NCBI GenBank assembly: GCA_020024075.1
Contig: JAHHUJ010000010.1
Coordinates: 1 to 19,248, forward strand
Direction of reading: 5' to 3'
Length of the DNA stretch: 19,248 bases
Origin: Psychrobacter sp.
GTDB taxonomy: Bacteria > Pseudomonadota > Gammaproteobacteria > Pseudomonadales > Moraxellaceae
Below, in pieces: positions 8,080 to 16,313 of this stretch. The notes beneath the pieces are model-generated. The model did not search any database, was not told where the DNA came from, and was given only the letters and a program-made list of their open reading frames with translations. The translations under genes were made by a program, and so were the position numbers. Within the stretch, counting starts at the first letter, position 1; the number at the start of each line of letters is the position of its first letter.

Positions 8080-9287
8080 AAGATTTATCAAAAATCACTG
8101 AAATTGAAGATTTACGCAGAATAGCTGAGCGTAAAGTCCCTCGTATGTTCTATGATTATGTTGACTCTGGGTCGTGGACGCAGACCACTTACCGCAATAA
8201 TGAAACCGACTTTGATCGTATCAAGTTACGTCAACGCGTCTTGGTAGATATGGACAACCGTAGCCTTGCCACCACCATGATAGGTGAAGAGGTGAAGATG
8301 CCAATAGCCATCGCACCAACGGGCTTTACTGGCATGATGTGGGCTAATGGTGAGATGCATGCAGCCAAAGCAGCCAAAGACTTCGGTATTCCTTTTTCAT
8401 TATCTACCATGAGTATCAACTCTATCGAAGATGTGGCTGAGTACACCAATCATCCCTTCTGGTTTCAGCTGTACGTCATGCGCGATAGAGACTTCATGGC
8501 CAATCTAATCCGCCGTGCCAAAGAAGCCAACTGTTCTGCCCTTATTTTAACCGCAGACTTACAGGTACTGGGCCAGCGTCATAAAGATATCAAAAACGGT
8601 CTGTCAGCGCCGCCTAAGCCAACATTGGCTAATATCCTAAATCTAATGACCAAGCCTGAATGGTGCTTTAATATGCTGGGCGCCAAACGTCGTACTTTCG
8701 GTAATATTGTCGGTCATGCCAAAGGCGTGGGCGACTTGTCCTCCTTATCATCATGGACCGCTGAGCAGTTTGACCCAAGCCTCAGCTGGGATGATGTGGC
8801 CCGTATCAAGGATATGTGGGGCGGCAAGCTTATCATCAAAGGCATCATGGAGCCTGAAGATGCAATATTGGCGGCCCGTAGCGGTGCCGATGCCATGGTA
8901 ATCTCTAACCACGGTGGTCGTCAGCTAGATGGTGCGCCCTCCTCTATTGCCTGTCTATCTGATATTGTTCAGGCGGTACAAGCTGAAAAAAGCGATATTG
9001 AAATCTGGTTAGACAGTGGTATCCGCTCAGGACAAGATGTGCTGAAAGCTATTGCAATGGGAGCAAAAGGCACAATGATTGGCCGCTCATTTTTATATGG
9101 ACTTGGTGCCTATGGTGAAGATGGGGTACGCCGCGCCTTAGAGATTCTTTATAATGAGTGCGATATCACTATGGCATTCTGTGGTCATACCAATATTAAG
9201 AATGTCACCGATGATATCTTAGTCAAAGGTACTTATGAGTATCTAAAAACCTCTATTCCGCAAGTGGCCCCTATTCGCTGGTACTAG
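8076..9287 (+). CDS. lldD: FMN-dependent L-lactate dehydrogenase (quinone-linked)
   Basis: Oxidises L-lactate to pyruvate and passes electrons to the respiratory quinone pool at the inner membrane. The 403 residues fit the alpha-hydroxy-acid dehydrogenase/oxidase barrel family (E. coli LldD is 396). The signature SNHGGRQLDG spans 277-286, with H279 the catalytic base and R282 a substrate-binding residue. Other flavin and substrate sites visible are FYDYVDSG near the N-terminus, the APTGFTGM loop, WFQLYV, K255 in IIKGI, and DSGIRSG with MIGRSFLYG for the FMN phosphate. There is no transmembrane segment, so it is probably peripheral. It starts at TTG. No lactate permease or LldR regulator is nearby. 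A related 2-hydroxy-acid dehydrogenase specificity is possible, but the overall pattern is LldD-like. Confidence 0.92.
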   Translation: MKDLSKITEIEDLRRIAERKVPRMFYDYVDSGSWTQTTYRNNETDFDRIKLRQRVLVDMDNRSLATTMIGEEVKMPIAIAPTGFTGMMWANGEMHAAKAAKDFGIPFSLSTMSINSIEDVAEYTNHPFWFQLYVMRDRDFMANLIRRAKEANCSALILTADLQVLGQRHKDIKNGLSAPPKPTLANILNLMTKPEWCFNMLGAKRRTFGNIVGHAKGVGDLSSLSSWTAEQFDPSLSWDDVARIKDMWGGKLIIKGIMEPEDAILAARSGADAMVISNHGGRQLDGAPSSIACLSDIVQAVQAEKSDIEIWLDSGIRSGQDVLKAIAMGAKGTMIGRSFLYGLGAYGEDGVRRALEILYNECDITMAFCGHTNIKNVTDDILVKGTYEYLKTSIPQVAPIRWY

Positions 9288-9296
9288 TCAAACACT

Positions 9297-9347
9297 GCAA
9301 ATACAAGATGCCTTAGCACAAACCCTCCTAAGGCATCCTGTATTTGC
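9297..9347. terminator. Long hairpin downstream of lldD, without a T-run
   Basis: Arms of 20 bases (9297-9316 and 9328-9347) pair with a single mismatch around an 11-base loop, starting ten bases after the lldD stop codon. The stem is strong, but neither strand has a T-run directly after it; TTTTTT comes only at about 9369-9374. It may be a 3'-end-protecting or factor-dependent terminator hairpin rather than a classical intrinsic terminator. Confidence 0.55.
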
Positions 9348-9419
9348 AAAACTGGTATCTGCAAGCTATTTTTTAACACGTTATATAAGTGTGCGGTGAC
9401 GATACTAAGCCTTTAGCTA

Positions 9420-9428
9420 TGCTAAAAT
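9420..9428 (+). promoter_or_regulatory. Candidate extended -10 promoter for the rhomboid gene
   Basis: TGCTAAAAT matches an extended -10 (TGn then TAAAAT, five of six to TATAAT), about 30 bases before the ATG at 9458. No good -35 is present at 17 bases. Initiation about seven bases downstream would leave a leader of roughly 20-25 bases, consistent with the lack of a ribosome binding site. Confidence 0.4.
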
Positions 9429-9457
9429 AGCCGCATCTTGTGTTATAAATAATTATT

Positions 9458-10204
9458 ATGCCTATCACTACCTTGTTCAGCCGTGCTCCAGTCACCGTGC
9501 TATTACTCCTAAGCTTTGTGGGGTTGTTTGTGATCCAAATAGCCTCAGGAGTTGACATTAATGAGCCAAGCTTAGAGTCGCTCCTGATGTGGGGAGCCAA
9601 TGCCTTGCCTTATAGCATAGGCTATGAGCCATGGCGCTTGGTAGCTAGTGGCTTTTTGCACATAGGTTTGATGCATTTATTATTCAACTGCTTTGCGATG
9701 TATTACTTCGGTCAAGTGGCCGAAGTTACCTTTGGCTCAGTTAAGTTCCTGCTATTATTCTTGCTCTCTGTTGTGGGCGGAAATTTGTTAAACAATTATG
9801 TGACTTGGTGGCAAATTTTCCACAATGACGGTTCTCCTGGCATTTCAGCAGGTGCTTCAGGTGGTATTATGGGCATCGGCATGGCGCTGCTAATGGTTGA
9901 GTTATTAAAGAAATCCTTACTCAATTTCCCCGCAAAAGGCGGCAATCCCCAATTAAAAAGTTTGGCGATCATCATGGGTATCAACCTGATGTACGGCTTT
10001 GCTGTCCCCGGTATCGACAATGCAGGACATATTGGTGGAGCACTAACCGGTGCTGTCCTAGCTGTTGGTATTATGCTGGGCTATCGCTATTCTACACCTA
10101 ATAATAAACTTTCTGTTAAAGCCTTACCTTGGTTAATTTTTGCTATTATTGCGCTTATATTTTATAAGTTATGGCTAGACTTACATCTACAGATAGGGCT
10201 ATAG
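9458..10204 (+). CDS. Rhomboid family intramembrane serine protease
   Basis: A polytopic inner-membrane protease expected to cleave transmembrane substrates within the bilayer. The 248 residues have about six or seven hydrophobic segments. The catalytic pair is present: S134 in GASGGIMG (the GxSG motif at the start of a helix) and H191 in NAGHIGG in a later helix. HLLFN (73-77), following FLHIGLM, is the typical conserved motif in the second helix, so the protein should be active. The start is the ATG at 9458 at the beginning of the hydrophobic N-terminus; no ribosome binding site is visible. The MipA/OmpV-like gene follows after 60 bases on the same strand, so the two may be co-transcribed. 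The substrate is unknown. Confidence 0.9.
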   Translation: MPITTLFSRAPVTVLLLLSFVGLFVIQIASGVDINEPSLESLLMWGANALPYSIGYEPWRLVASGFLHIGLMHLLFNCFAMYYFGQVAEVTFGSVKFLLLFLLSVVGGNLLNNYVTWWQIFHNDGSPGISAGASGGIMGIGMALLMVELLKKSLLNFPAKGGNPQLKSLAIIMGINLMYGFAVPGIDNAGHIGGALTGAVLAVGIMLGYRYSTPNNKLSVKALPWLIFAIIALIFYKLWLDLHLQIGL

Positions 10205-10263
10205 TTAATCGAATTTGGCTCTCCCTTTTCGCTGCAGCCCTTAACCAAAATAAGAGTATCCCA

Positions 10264-11067
10264 ATGAAAATCTTGACCAGTAAACTTCTAAACACAGCGG
10301 CTATCACCCTATCTTTAGGGGTACTTACGTTAGCCTCAGCCTCAGCCCAAACTGAGTCTACTCCCACTGTATCGACCAACGAAAATGATAAGTTGGGCGT
10401 ACAGCTAGGGGTTAACCTAAGATGGAACAATAGCGCGTACGACTTGGATGACAATGACCTCTCTGTGTTACCTAGTATATTTTTTGATAACGGCAAATAT
10501 TATGCCCGTGGCAACCAAATAGGTACCTATTTGGTGAATGATGGCAGTAATGAAGTGTTGGCATTTGTACAGCCAGGTGGCACAAGCTTCGACCCTGACG
10601 ATGCCAAAGGCAACTTAGCCCAGCTTGATGAAAGAAAATGGTCAGGCTTAGTTGGGGCAAGCTATATGCGCACCACGCCTATAGGTGGCTTTAGAGCACA
10701 GCTCTCAACTGACGTCACTGGACACAGTGAAGGTACGATAGCTCGACTCACCTATCTGGCGAAACTAACCCCAGGTAAATGGACCATCTATCCTAGTGCT
10801 GGCCTTGAATGGGTAGACAGCAATTATAACGAGTATTACTACGGTATTAGTCAAAAAGAAGCGAACAAATCTGGCTTAGACAGCTACAAACCAGACTCAA
10901 GTATCAGCCCCTATATCAGTGTCAATGGCACTTATACAATTAATAAAGATTGGGACTTATTCTTAGGTCAATCTGTTAATTTTCTAGCAGATGAGCAGCG
11001 TGACAGCCCAATGGTAGATGATCGAGTTGATTACAAGACTACCCTTGGCCTTCTATACCAATTTTAA
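10264..11067 (+). CDS. MipA/OmpV-family outer-membrane beta-barrel protein
   Basis: Probably an outer-membrane barrel of the MltA-interacting protein MipA/OmpV family. The 267 residues begin with a signal peptide (MKILTSKLL, then a hydrophobic core ending ASASA before Q), with likely cleavage near residue 27 or 28. Alternating strands follow, then the family-typical stretch EYYYGISQKEANKSGL and DSYKPDSSISPYISVNGTY, and the protein ends in phenylalanine (LGLLYQF), the usual barrel-assembly signal. The frame is open for 31 codons upstream, but the start at 10264 is preferred because it opens the signal peptide and AAGAG lies seven bases before it. In E. coli MipA links the murein hydrolase MltA with PBP1B; whether this protein does so is unknown. 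No hairpin terminator is seen after it. Confidence 0.85.
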   Translation: MKILTSKLLNTAAITLSLGVLTLASASAQTESTPTVSTNENDKLGVQLGVNLRWNNSAYDLDDNDLSVLPSIFFDNGKYYARGNQIGTYLVNDGSNEVLAFVQPGGTSFDPDDAKGNLAQLDERKWSGLVGASYMRTTPIGGFRAQLSTDVTGHSEGTIARLTYLAKLTPGKWTIYPSAGLEWVDSNYNEYYYGISQKEANKSGLDSYKPDSSISPYISVNGTYTINKDWDLFLGQSVNFLADEQRDSPMVDDRVDYKTTLGLLYQF

Positions 11068-11091
11068 TATTTTCGCAGGCATATTTGCAGG

Positions 11092-11097
11092 TATAAT
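11092..11097 (+). promoter_or_regulatory. Candidate -10 box upstream of the 262-residue protein gene
   Basis: A perfect TATAAT lies in the 129-base gap after the MipA-like gene. The matching -35 is poor (ATTTTC at 17 bases), so strength is uncertain. Initiation here would give a leader of about 93 bases before the GTG at 11197. Confidence 0.35.
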
Positions 11098-11196
11098 CGC
11101 TGCACGTACTTACTATATCAGCTCACTCAATAACCGCAGTGAAGCATATTTCTTGTATTATTTTTACTATTTTGGCTTAAATTAAGAGGAATTTAC

Positions 11197-11985
11197 GTGC
11201 AACAAACTCAACAAACTAACAGCAGCATTCCTGATAAGTCTTTTGAAGATTTTGATGAAGGCTTGAAGTTTAACATCTCAGAGGTTTGGCCCTATATTAC
11301 CGCCAAAGCAAAGTCTGCTTACGGTAAGGCGGCCAACTCTATCGATGATGAGTTCTCATTGCCGGTTAGCCAAGAACAGGTGAATGCCGCTCTAAAAAAG
11401 TTTGTCACAGACAATGTGAAAGCCATTTTAGAGCTAAGAGTTGAACTACACGATAACTGGTTTAGACTGTTTTGTACCATTGATATCAAAGGTATTTATA
11501 CCGAAGTCGCCAGTAACTTTGAATTAGTACATATTCAAGTTGACCGTGATGTACAGCGTTTTGCCTTTGGTCAATTAACCAATACCGATGTATTAAAACT
11601 GCATTGTGATTCTATCTTTAAGCGTTATGGCATTAAGCTTTTGATTTGGTTTTACCACAGTGTCCTAAAAAAAGATCCGTTAGGTATGATTTTGCACAAG
11701 ATTAATATCGTAAAACCAAAAGACAACGTGCTTTATCTAGATATTAACCGCTGGTTAAAACGTAATAAAAAAATCATCAGCATCTTACACAAGGTTCAGG
11801 TTAACTATGGCCTAACTGAAGAAGAGCTGTTGGTGTTGAAAACCAAAGTAAACGTCCGTGATCTTCTGGTTAATTCAAATATTGAAGACATCATTACCCC
11901 AAAAGATGCTCCTGAGCTCTTAAAAGGTCCGTTTAATCCCATCTCTGACGCTATTGAGCCTAGCCAAGAACCATCAGGAGAATGA
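11197..11985 (+). CDS. Conserved-looking protein of unknown function
   Basis: 262 residues; I do not recognise the family. The GTG start is fixed by AAGAGGA six bases upstream (11184-11190). There is no signal peptide and no clear transmembrane helix, so it is probably cytoplasmic. The first 20 residues are polar and glutamine-rich. About 62-82 looks helical, and 77-127 alternates as beta strands (ELRVELHDNWFRLFCTIDI and following). A basic, aromatic stretch at 142-165 (FKRYGIKLLIWFYHSVLKK) and a basic segment at 186-193 (WLKRNKKI) follow. The C-terminus has a TEEELL helix and an acidic, proline-rich tail. There are two cysteines (C93, C137) and no metal or nucleotide motif. Codon use looks like that of its neighbours, which argues for a real, resident gene. 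It ends just before a bidirectional terminator. Confidence 0.75.
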   Translation: MQQTQQTNSSIPDKSFEDFDEGLKFNISEVWPYITAKAKSAYGKAANSIDDEFSLPVSQEQVNAALKKFVTDNVKAILELRVELHDNWFRLFCTIDIKGIYTEVASNFELVHIQVDRDVQRFAFGQLTNTDVLKLHCDSIFKRYGIKLLIWFYHSVLKKDPLGMILHKINIVKPKDNVLYLDINRWLKRNKKIISILHKVQVNYGLTEEELLVLKTKVNVRDLLVNSNIEDIITPKDAPELLKGPFNPISDAIEPSQEPSGE

Positions 11986-12017
11986 TTTCATTGCCTCGGC
12001 TGTGAAGATTACTTAAA

Positions 12018-12048
12018 AAAAATGCCCATTAAACTAATGGGCATTTTT
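12018..12048. terminator. Bidirectional intrinsic terminator between 11197-11985 and fpr
   Basis: A perfect 14-bp inverted repeat (AAAAATGCCCATTA at 12018-12031 and its complement at 12035-12048) with a 3-base loop. A-runs on the left and T-runs on the right give a U-tract in both directions, serving the plus-strand gene and the convergent fpr. Confidence 0.9.
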
Positions 12049-12120
12049 GCATTAAATAAGCCACTCTATACTAAATATAAGCTGCATAAGATTGTAATCA
12101 CCAGCTAATCTAATCAGATT

Positions 12121-12942
12121 TTACCAATAATTCTCCACCGCAATATTACCTTCACCACGGCGATTCATAACCAGCCCCATATCTTTTAAGGTCTCTTTGG
12201 TATCCTCCACCATATCTGGGTTACCGCACAGCATCACATGGGAATGCTCTTGGGTCAGCTTCTCACCAGCGACCTCCTCCAGCTTACCACTGGTTAACAG
12301 CTCTGGCAGACGCTTATCTAAAGCCCCCTCCACCTCTTCTCGGGTAACAATAGGAATAAAGGTAAATTTTGCAGGGGAGCTCACTAACCCACCAAAGTCT
12401 TCTTCTAGCGTCTTAATCAGCTCAACATAAGCCAATTCAGCTTCATTACGTGCACTGTAAGCCAATATGATGTGCTCGTAATCCTCCCATGTCTTTAGAT
12501 CTTGTAGCATGGATAAGAAAGGCGCTAAGCCAGTGCCCGTTGCCAATAACCACAAGTCTTTTGGTAAAGGAGCTTGATAACGCGCTAAGGTCAAGAAGCC
12601 AAATGCAATGGTATTTAATAACAGCTCATCGCCCACTTGTAAGTGCTGTAGCTGTGAGGTGAATGCCCCATCCGGTATAACAATAGAGAAGAACTCTAAT
12701 GTCTCATCATAAGGAGAAGATACTATTGAATAAGCACGATAAATGTCTTCATCAGGAACATCTTGAGTATCATTGTCGATATGATGCTTTAACTGACTAG
12801 GGTTAACACCCAGACGTACCCATTGACCTGCTGTGAATTTGAAGCTATCAGGACGAGTGACTGTAAAGCTAAATAAGTTGGGAGTCCAAGTCTTAATGCT
12901 CAGCACTTCAACTTTTTGAATGTTATCTGATTTATCCGTCAT
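12121..12942 (-). CDS. fpr: Ferredoxin/flavodoxin-NADP(+) reductase
   Basis: A cytoplasmic FAD enzyme moving electrons between NADPH and ferredoxin or flavodoxin, supplying reductant to iron-sulfur and radical enzymes and taking part in oxidative stress defence. The 273 residues are close to the bacterial Fpr length (about 250-260). The FAD domain has the RAYS motif (69-72) in IYRAYSIVSSPY. The NADP domain has GTGLAPF (136-142) and CGNPDMV (239-245, with C239). The C-terminus VENYW ends in the tryptophan usual for the short bacterial class. A short acidic stretch (about 48-66, LKHHIDNDTQDVPDED) precedes the RAYS motif and may be a small insertion. No good ribosome binding site precedes the ATG. 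It lies just after the nuo terminator on the same strand, so it should have its own promoter in 12943-12985. Confidence 0.93.
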   Translation of the reverse strand: MTDKSDNIQKVEVLSIKTWTPNLFSFTVTRPDSFKFTAGQWVRLGVNPSQLKHHIDNDTQDVPDEDIYRAYSIVSSPYDETLEFFSIVIPDGAFTSQLQHLQVGDELLLNTIAFGFLTLARYQAPLPKDLWLLATGTGLAPFLSMLQDLKTWEDYEHIILAYSARNEAELAYVELIKTLEEDFGGLVSSPAKFTFIPIVTREEVEGALDKRLPELLTSGKLEEVAGEKLTQEHSHVMLCGNPDMVEDTKETLKDMGLVMNRRGEGNIAVENYW

Positions 12943-12985
12943 AGTTTCTACTTTTTACAAGTTAATTATTAATAGTTATGAAGAC

Positions 12986-13023
12986 AAAAAAAATGCTTGT
13001 AGAGCATTTCGCCCTACAAGCAT
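12986..13023 (-). terminator. Intrinsic terminator of the nuo operon
   Basis: On the minus strand a perfect 10-bp stem ATGCTTGTAG/CTACAAGCAT (13014-13023 and 12993-13002) with an 11-base loop is followed by seven or eight T (complement at 12986-12993). It lies about 57 bases past the nuoN stop. A weaker imperfect hairpin (13047-13073, TCTAGA arms with a bulge) lies between them. Confidence 0.92.
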
Positions 13024-13079
13024 AACATATCACGCTATTGAACTCATCTAGAGCAGACCACACTCTGTCTAGACTACAT

Positions 13080-14555
13080 TTACCAAATGAGTGACTGAGT
13101 GGCCCAAGTGATAAACCCATTAGGCAAGACACCCACATATAGCACGATTAAAGTCACTAGAATTACCATTAAGCCGCCAGCTTGAATACCCCAGTCACCT
13201 AATGCATCAAACTCAATAGTCTTAGTAGGACGCTTAAATAGCGTTAGCATCACCCGTAAATAATAGTATAGACCGATGGCACTACCCACAACAATCATAG
13301 CCCCTAAGAACCACTCTCTACCGTCAACTGCTGCAACGATAGCGAAGAACTTAGTGATAAAGCCTGCGGTTAATGGGATACCTGCTAAAGACAGTAACAT
13401 CACCGTCATCACCCCAGTCAATACCGGACGACGCCAGAATAGACCTTGGTAATGATAAAGCTCCGCAGCTTCACCCGCATCTTTATAAGTACTAGACATT
13501 AGGGTAATTACCCCAAATAGACCTAGTGAGGTTAAAGCATACATCGCCATGTACATATTGGTGATTGAGTAAGCACCTGGACCAATACTCACCGCCACTA
13601 CTAACACATAACCCATATGCGCAATTGACGAATAACCCAATAGACGCTTTAAGTTGGTCTGACGTAAAGCCAGTAAGTTACCAAATAAGATGGATAAGGT
13701 AGCAATCACAACCAATAGCGTATTCACTGTTGGTAAGGCTAATACGGCAGCATCTAGCATAAATCTAATCGCCAGTGCCATCATTGCAACTTTAGTTACT
13801 GAAGCTAGATAAGTTGCTACCGGTGCTGGTGCGCCTTGATACACATCTGGTGTCCAGATATGAAACGGTGCCGCAGACAGTTTAAAGGCAATACCGAAAA
13901 TCATCATTGTAGCGCCAACAATCATCAATGGCGACTCAAACACGTTACCTAAAGCATGCGCAATCCCTTTAAAATCTAAGGTGCCTGTTGAAGCATAAAT
14001 AAACGCCATACCCATTAGCAAGGTTGCTGAAGCTGTGGCAGATAACACTAAGTACTTCAAGCCAGACTCCAGCGAGCGATTGCGCATAAAGGCGTATGCC
14101 AACATACCATATAAAGGCACTGACAATAGCTCAAGGCTCATAAAGAACGAAGCTAAGTTGTGTGCTGACACCATTAGCAAGGCACCAACCGTCGATAATA
14201 ACAATAACAGATACAGCTCTTCTTTATGATCTTTAAAAGTCTTGAAGTACGGATAAGCTAAAGTACAACAAGCCAGTGACGATAAGAAAATAAATACCAT
14301 GTTGAACTGAGCAAAGGGGTCAACGATAAACATACCACTGACAATCACTTGCTCAGGGAGTGCAAACCAGCCCATTATCTGACCGATTAAGGTGATTAAA
14401 CCGATATTTAATCCCACAACCGTTAATGTGCCAGTTAAGAAGTGAGAACGCTTTAATGCAATGGCAAGCATCACCACTAACATGGTCACTGCGACGATAA
14501 TCACTGGAGCGAACGGTAACAATACAGGCCAAGCATTTGCTAGAAGATTATTCAT
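13080..14555 (-). CDS. nuoN: NADH-quinone oxidoreductase subunit N
   Basis: An antiporter-like proton-pumping subunit in the membrane arm of complex I, with 14 predicted helices. The 491 residues match the E. coli length (485). Residues of the buried charged axis are present: E142 in SLELLSVPL, K167 in SGLKYLVLS, K225 in FKLSAAPFHIWTPDVYQGAP, and K255 in SVTKVAMM. The ATG shares its A with the TAA stop of nuoM (TAATG), and GGAGG lies seven bases upstream, so translation is probably coupled to nuoM. It is the last gene of the operon and is followed by an intrinsic terminator. Confidence 0.97.
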   Translation of the reverse strand: MNNLLANAWPVLLPFAPVIIVAVTMLVVMLAIALKRSHFLTGTLTVVGLNIGLITLIGQIMGWFALPEQVIVSGMFIVDPFAQFNMVFIFLSSLACCTLAYPYFKTFKDHKEELYLLLLLSTVGALLMVSAHNLASFFMSLELLSVPLYGMLAYAFMRNRSLESGLKYLVLSATASATLLMGMAFIYASTGTLDFKGIAHALGNVFESPLMIVGATMMIFGIAFKLSAAPFHIWTPDVYQGAPAPVATYLASVTKVAMMALAIRFMLDAAVLALPTVNTLLVVIATLSILFGNLLALRQTNLKRLLGYSSIAHMGYVLVVAVSIGPGAYSITNMYMAMYALTSLGLFGVITLMSSTYKDAGEAAELYHYQGLFWRRPVLTGVMTVMLLSLAGIPLTAGFITKFFAIVAAVDGREWFLGAMIVVGSAIGLYYYLRVMLTLFKRPTKTIEFDALGDWGIQAGGLMVILVTLIVLYVGVLPNGFITWATQSLIW

Positions 14556-16312
14556 TAACGTACCTCCGCTGCGGCAACTGCTGACTGTATTGACTCTACA
14601 GCTTCAAAATTAACAACTTCGTGATAAGTATAAGCATTATTAATCCACTGCATCGCATGACTAGACGTATCTAATACCGTTTGTGGGTATAAGCCTAACC
14701 ATACCAGTCCAATGGCTAAGATCAGAAGTAGCATCAATTCGCGTTTATTCAAATCATGTAGATTAATAGGCTTGTCATGCGACTCTTCGCCTTCATAACT
14801 GTGATTAATCATATGTGTCGTGTTATTGTCATTGACCGCTAAAGTAGCATTAGCAGGCTGTTGTACCGTAGCTTTGGCTTCAACAGGCTTAACGCTGTCT
14901 GTGGCTACGGATACCGCTGCATACTTAGGTACTGTCTCCTCCCCAAATAAAGCACGGTAAATAATAATTAATGAATACAATCCTGCCCATACCAAGCTGA
15001 AAGTAGCAATTACTACAAATACTGGGTATTGTTCGAAAGAGCCTAATAAGATTAAGATTTCACCAATAAAGTTACCGGTACCTGGAATACCTAATAAGGC
15101 GGCACAGAAGAACATTAAGAAGGGTGCGTAGTAGCGGAATTGACCCCACATACCACCCATCAATGGTAATTCACGAGTGTGCATACGCTCATACAACTGA
15201 CCGGCCATAATGAATAGAGCTGCTGAACATAAGCCATGAGCCAACATCTGAACCATAAGACCTTGCAGACTGATTAAAGTACCTGCATAGATGGCCAATA
15301 CCACGAAGCCCATATGCGAAATACTGGTATATGCCAATAAACGCTTAATATCAGTTTGCATAAAGGCCAACCAAGCGCCATAGAAGATACCAATGGCACC
15401 TAAAGTAATGGCAATCGGTGCAAACTCTTGTGAGGCTGCTGGGAAGAATGGCAACACGAAACGGATCAAACCATAAGCAGCGGTTTTAATTAAGATACCT
15501 GCTAAGTCAACCGAACCTGCGGTTGGTGCTTGAGCGTGGGCATCTGGTAACCAACCATGAAATGGCATGATAGGTAACTTAACCGCAAAACCAATGAAGA
15601 AGCACAGCATGATTGGATATTCCCAACCACCTAACTCTACACCTAATAGATCATTGTAATTGAAGCTAAAGATACCTGAAGTACGGTAATTCATGATGAC
15701 CAGTAATAAGATACCAATCAGCATAATCAGACCTGATGCCTGAGTATAGATAAAGAACTTAGTGGCCGCGTACTCTTTGGTCTTACCATTGGTGGCGTTA
15801 TGACCCCAAATGGCAATTAGGAAATAGATGGGAACTAACATCATCTCCCAGAAGAAGAAGAATAGGAATAAGTCGATGGCTAAGAAAACACCGATTACCC
15901 CACCCAAGCTCCATAGCAGATTAAGATGGAAAAAACCCACACGACGCTGAATCTCGCCCCATGAACAGCCTACCGCCATAATACCTAGGAAGGCCGTTAG
16001 CGAGACCATTAGCAATGACATACCATCTAAGGCTAAGTGGAAGCTGATGCCAAAGGACTCAATCCAAGGCACACTAAATTCAGCAAACCAAGGTAGCTTA
16101 GCCGTTGGTGCCAACACTTGCTCACTCATACCCGCAAAGGCACCTTCACGCCATAAGACTACTGTTAGGCCAAAGGTGATGATCATACCGATCAAGGCAA
16201 TCCAGCGAGGCAGACGATTATTAATTTTCTCTACTAACCAGCACAGCACACCCGCGATGAACGGGGTCGCAATCAATGCTGGCAACATCCAAGCTAATTG
16301 AAATTCTGTCAT
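14555..16312 (-). CDS. nuoM: NADH-quinone oxidoreductase subunit M, with an extended late loop
   Basis: An antiporter-like proton-pumping subunit of the complex I membrane arm. Core residues are E156 in FFWEMMLVP, K245 in AVKLPIMPFHGWLPDAHAQAP and K276 in ILIKTAAYG. At 585 residues it is about 75 longer than E. coli NuoM (509). Most of the excess is a polar, low-complexity segment at about 459-520 (rich in A, V, T, N, H and acidic residues) between YRALFG of the penultimate helix and KRELMLLLI of the last, with a further short C-terminal extension. By the family's topology this loop faces the cytoplasm. The start lies one base after the nuoL stop (TAAGATG); the ribosome binding site is weak, so coupling with nuoL is likely. 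Confidence 0.96.
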   Translation of the reverse strand: MTEFQLAWMLPALIATPFIAGVLCWLVEKINNRLPRWIALIGMIITFGLTVVLWREGAFAGMSEQVLAPTAKLPWFAEFSVPWIESFGISFHLALDGMSLLMVSLTAFLGIMAVGCSWGEIQRRVGFFHLNLLWSLGGVIGVFLAIDLFLFFFFWEMMLVPIYFLIAIWGHNATNGKTKEYAATKFFIYTQASGLIMLIGILLLVIMNYRTSGIFSFNYNDLLGVELGGWEYPIMLCFFIGFAVKLPIMPFHGWLPDAHAQAPTAGSVDLAGILIKTAAYGLIRFVLPFFPAASQEFAPIAITLGAIGIFYGAWLAFMQTDIKRLLAYTSISHMGFVVLAIYAGTLISLQGLMVQMLAHGLCSAALFIMAGQLYERMHTRELPLMGGMWGQFRYYAPFLMFFCAALLGIPGTGNFIGEILILLGSFEQYPVFVVIATFSLVWAGLYSLIIIYRALFGEETVPKYAAVSVATDSVKPVEAKATVQQPANATLAVNDNNTTHMINHSYEGEESHDKPINLHDLNKRELMLLLILAIGLVWLGLYPQTVLDTSSHAMQWINNAYTYHEVVNFEAVESIQSAVAAAEVR

Positions 16313-16313
16313 C

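Noticed and set aside
10171..10263. A longer N-terminus for the MipA/OmpV-like protein
   Set aside because: The added residues overlap the rhomboid 3' end and would bury the signal peptide; AAGAG supports the start at 10264.
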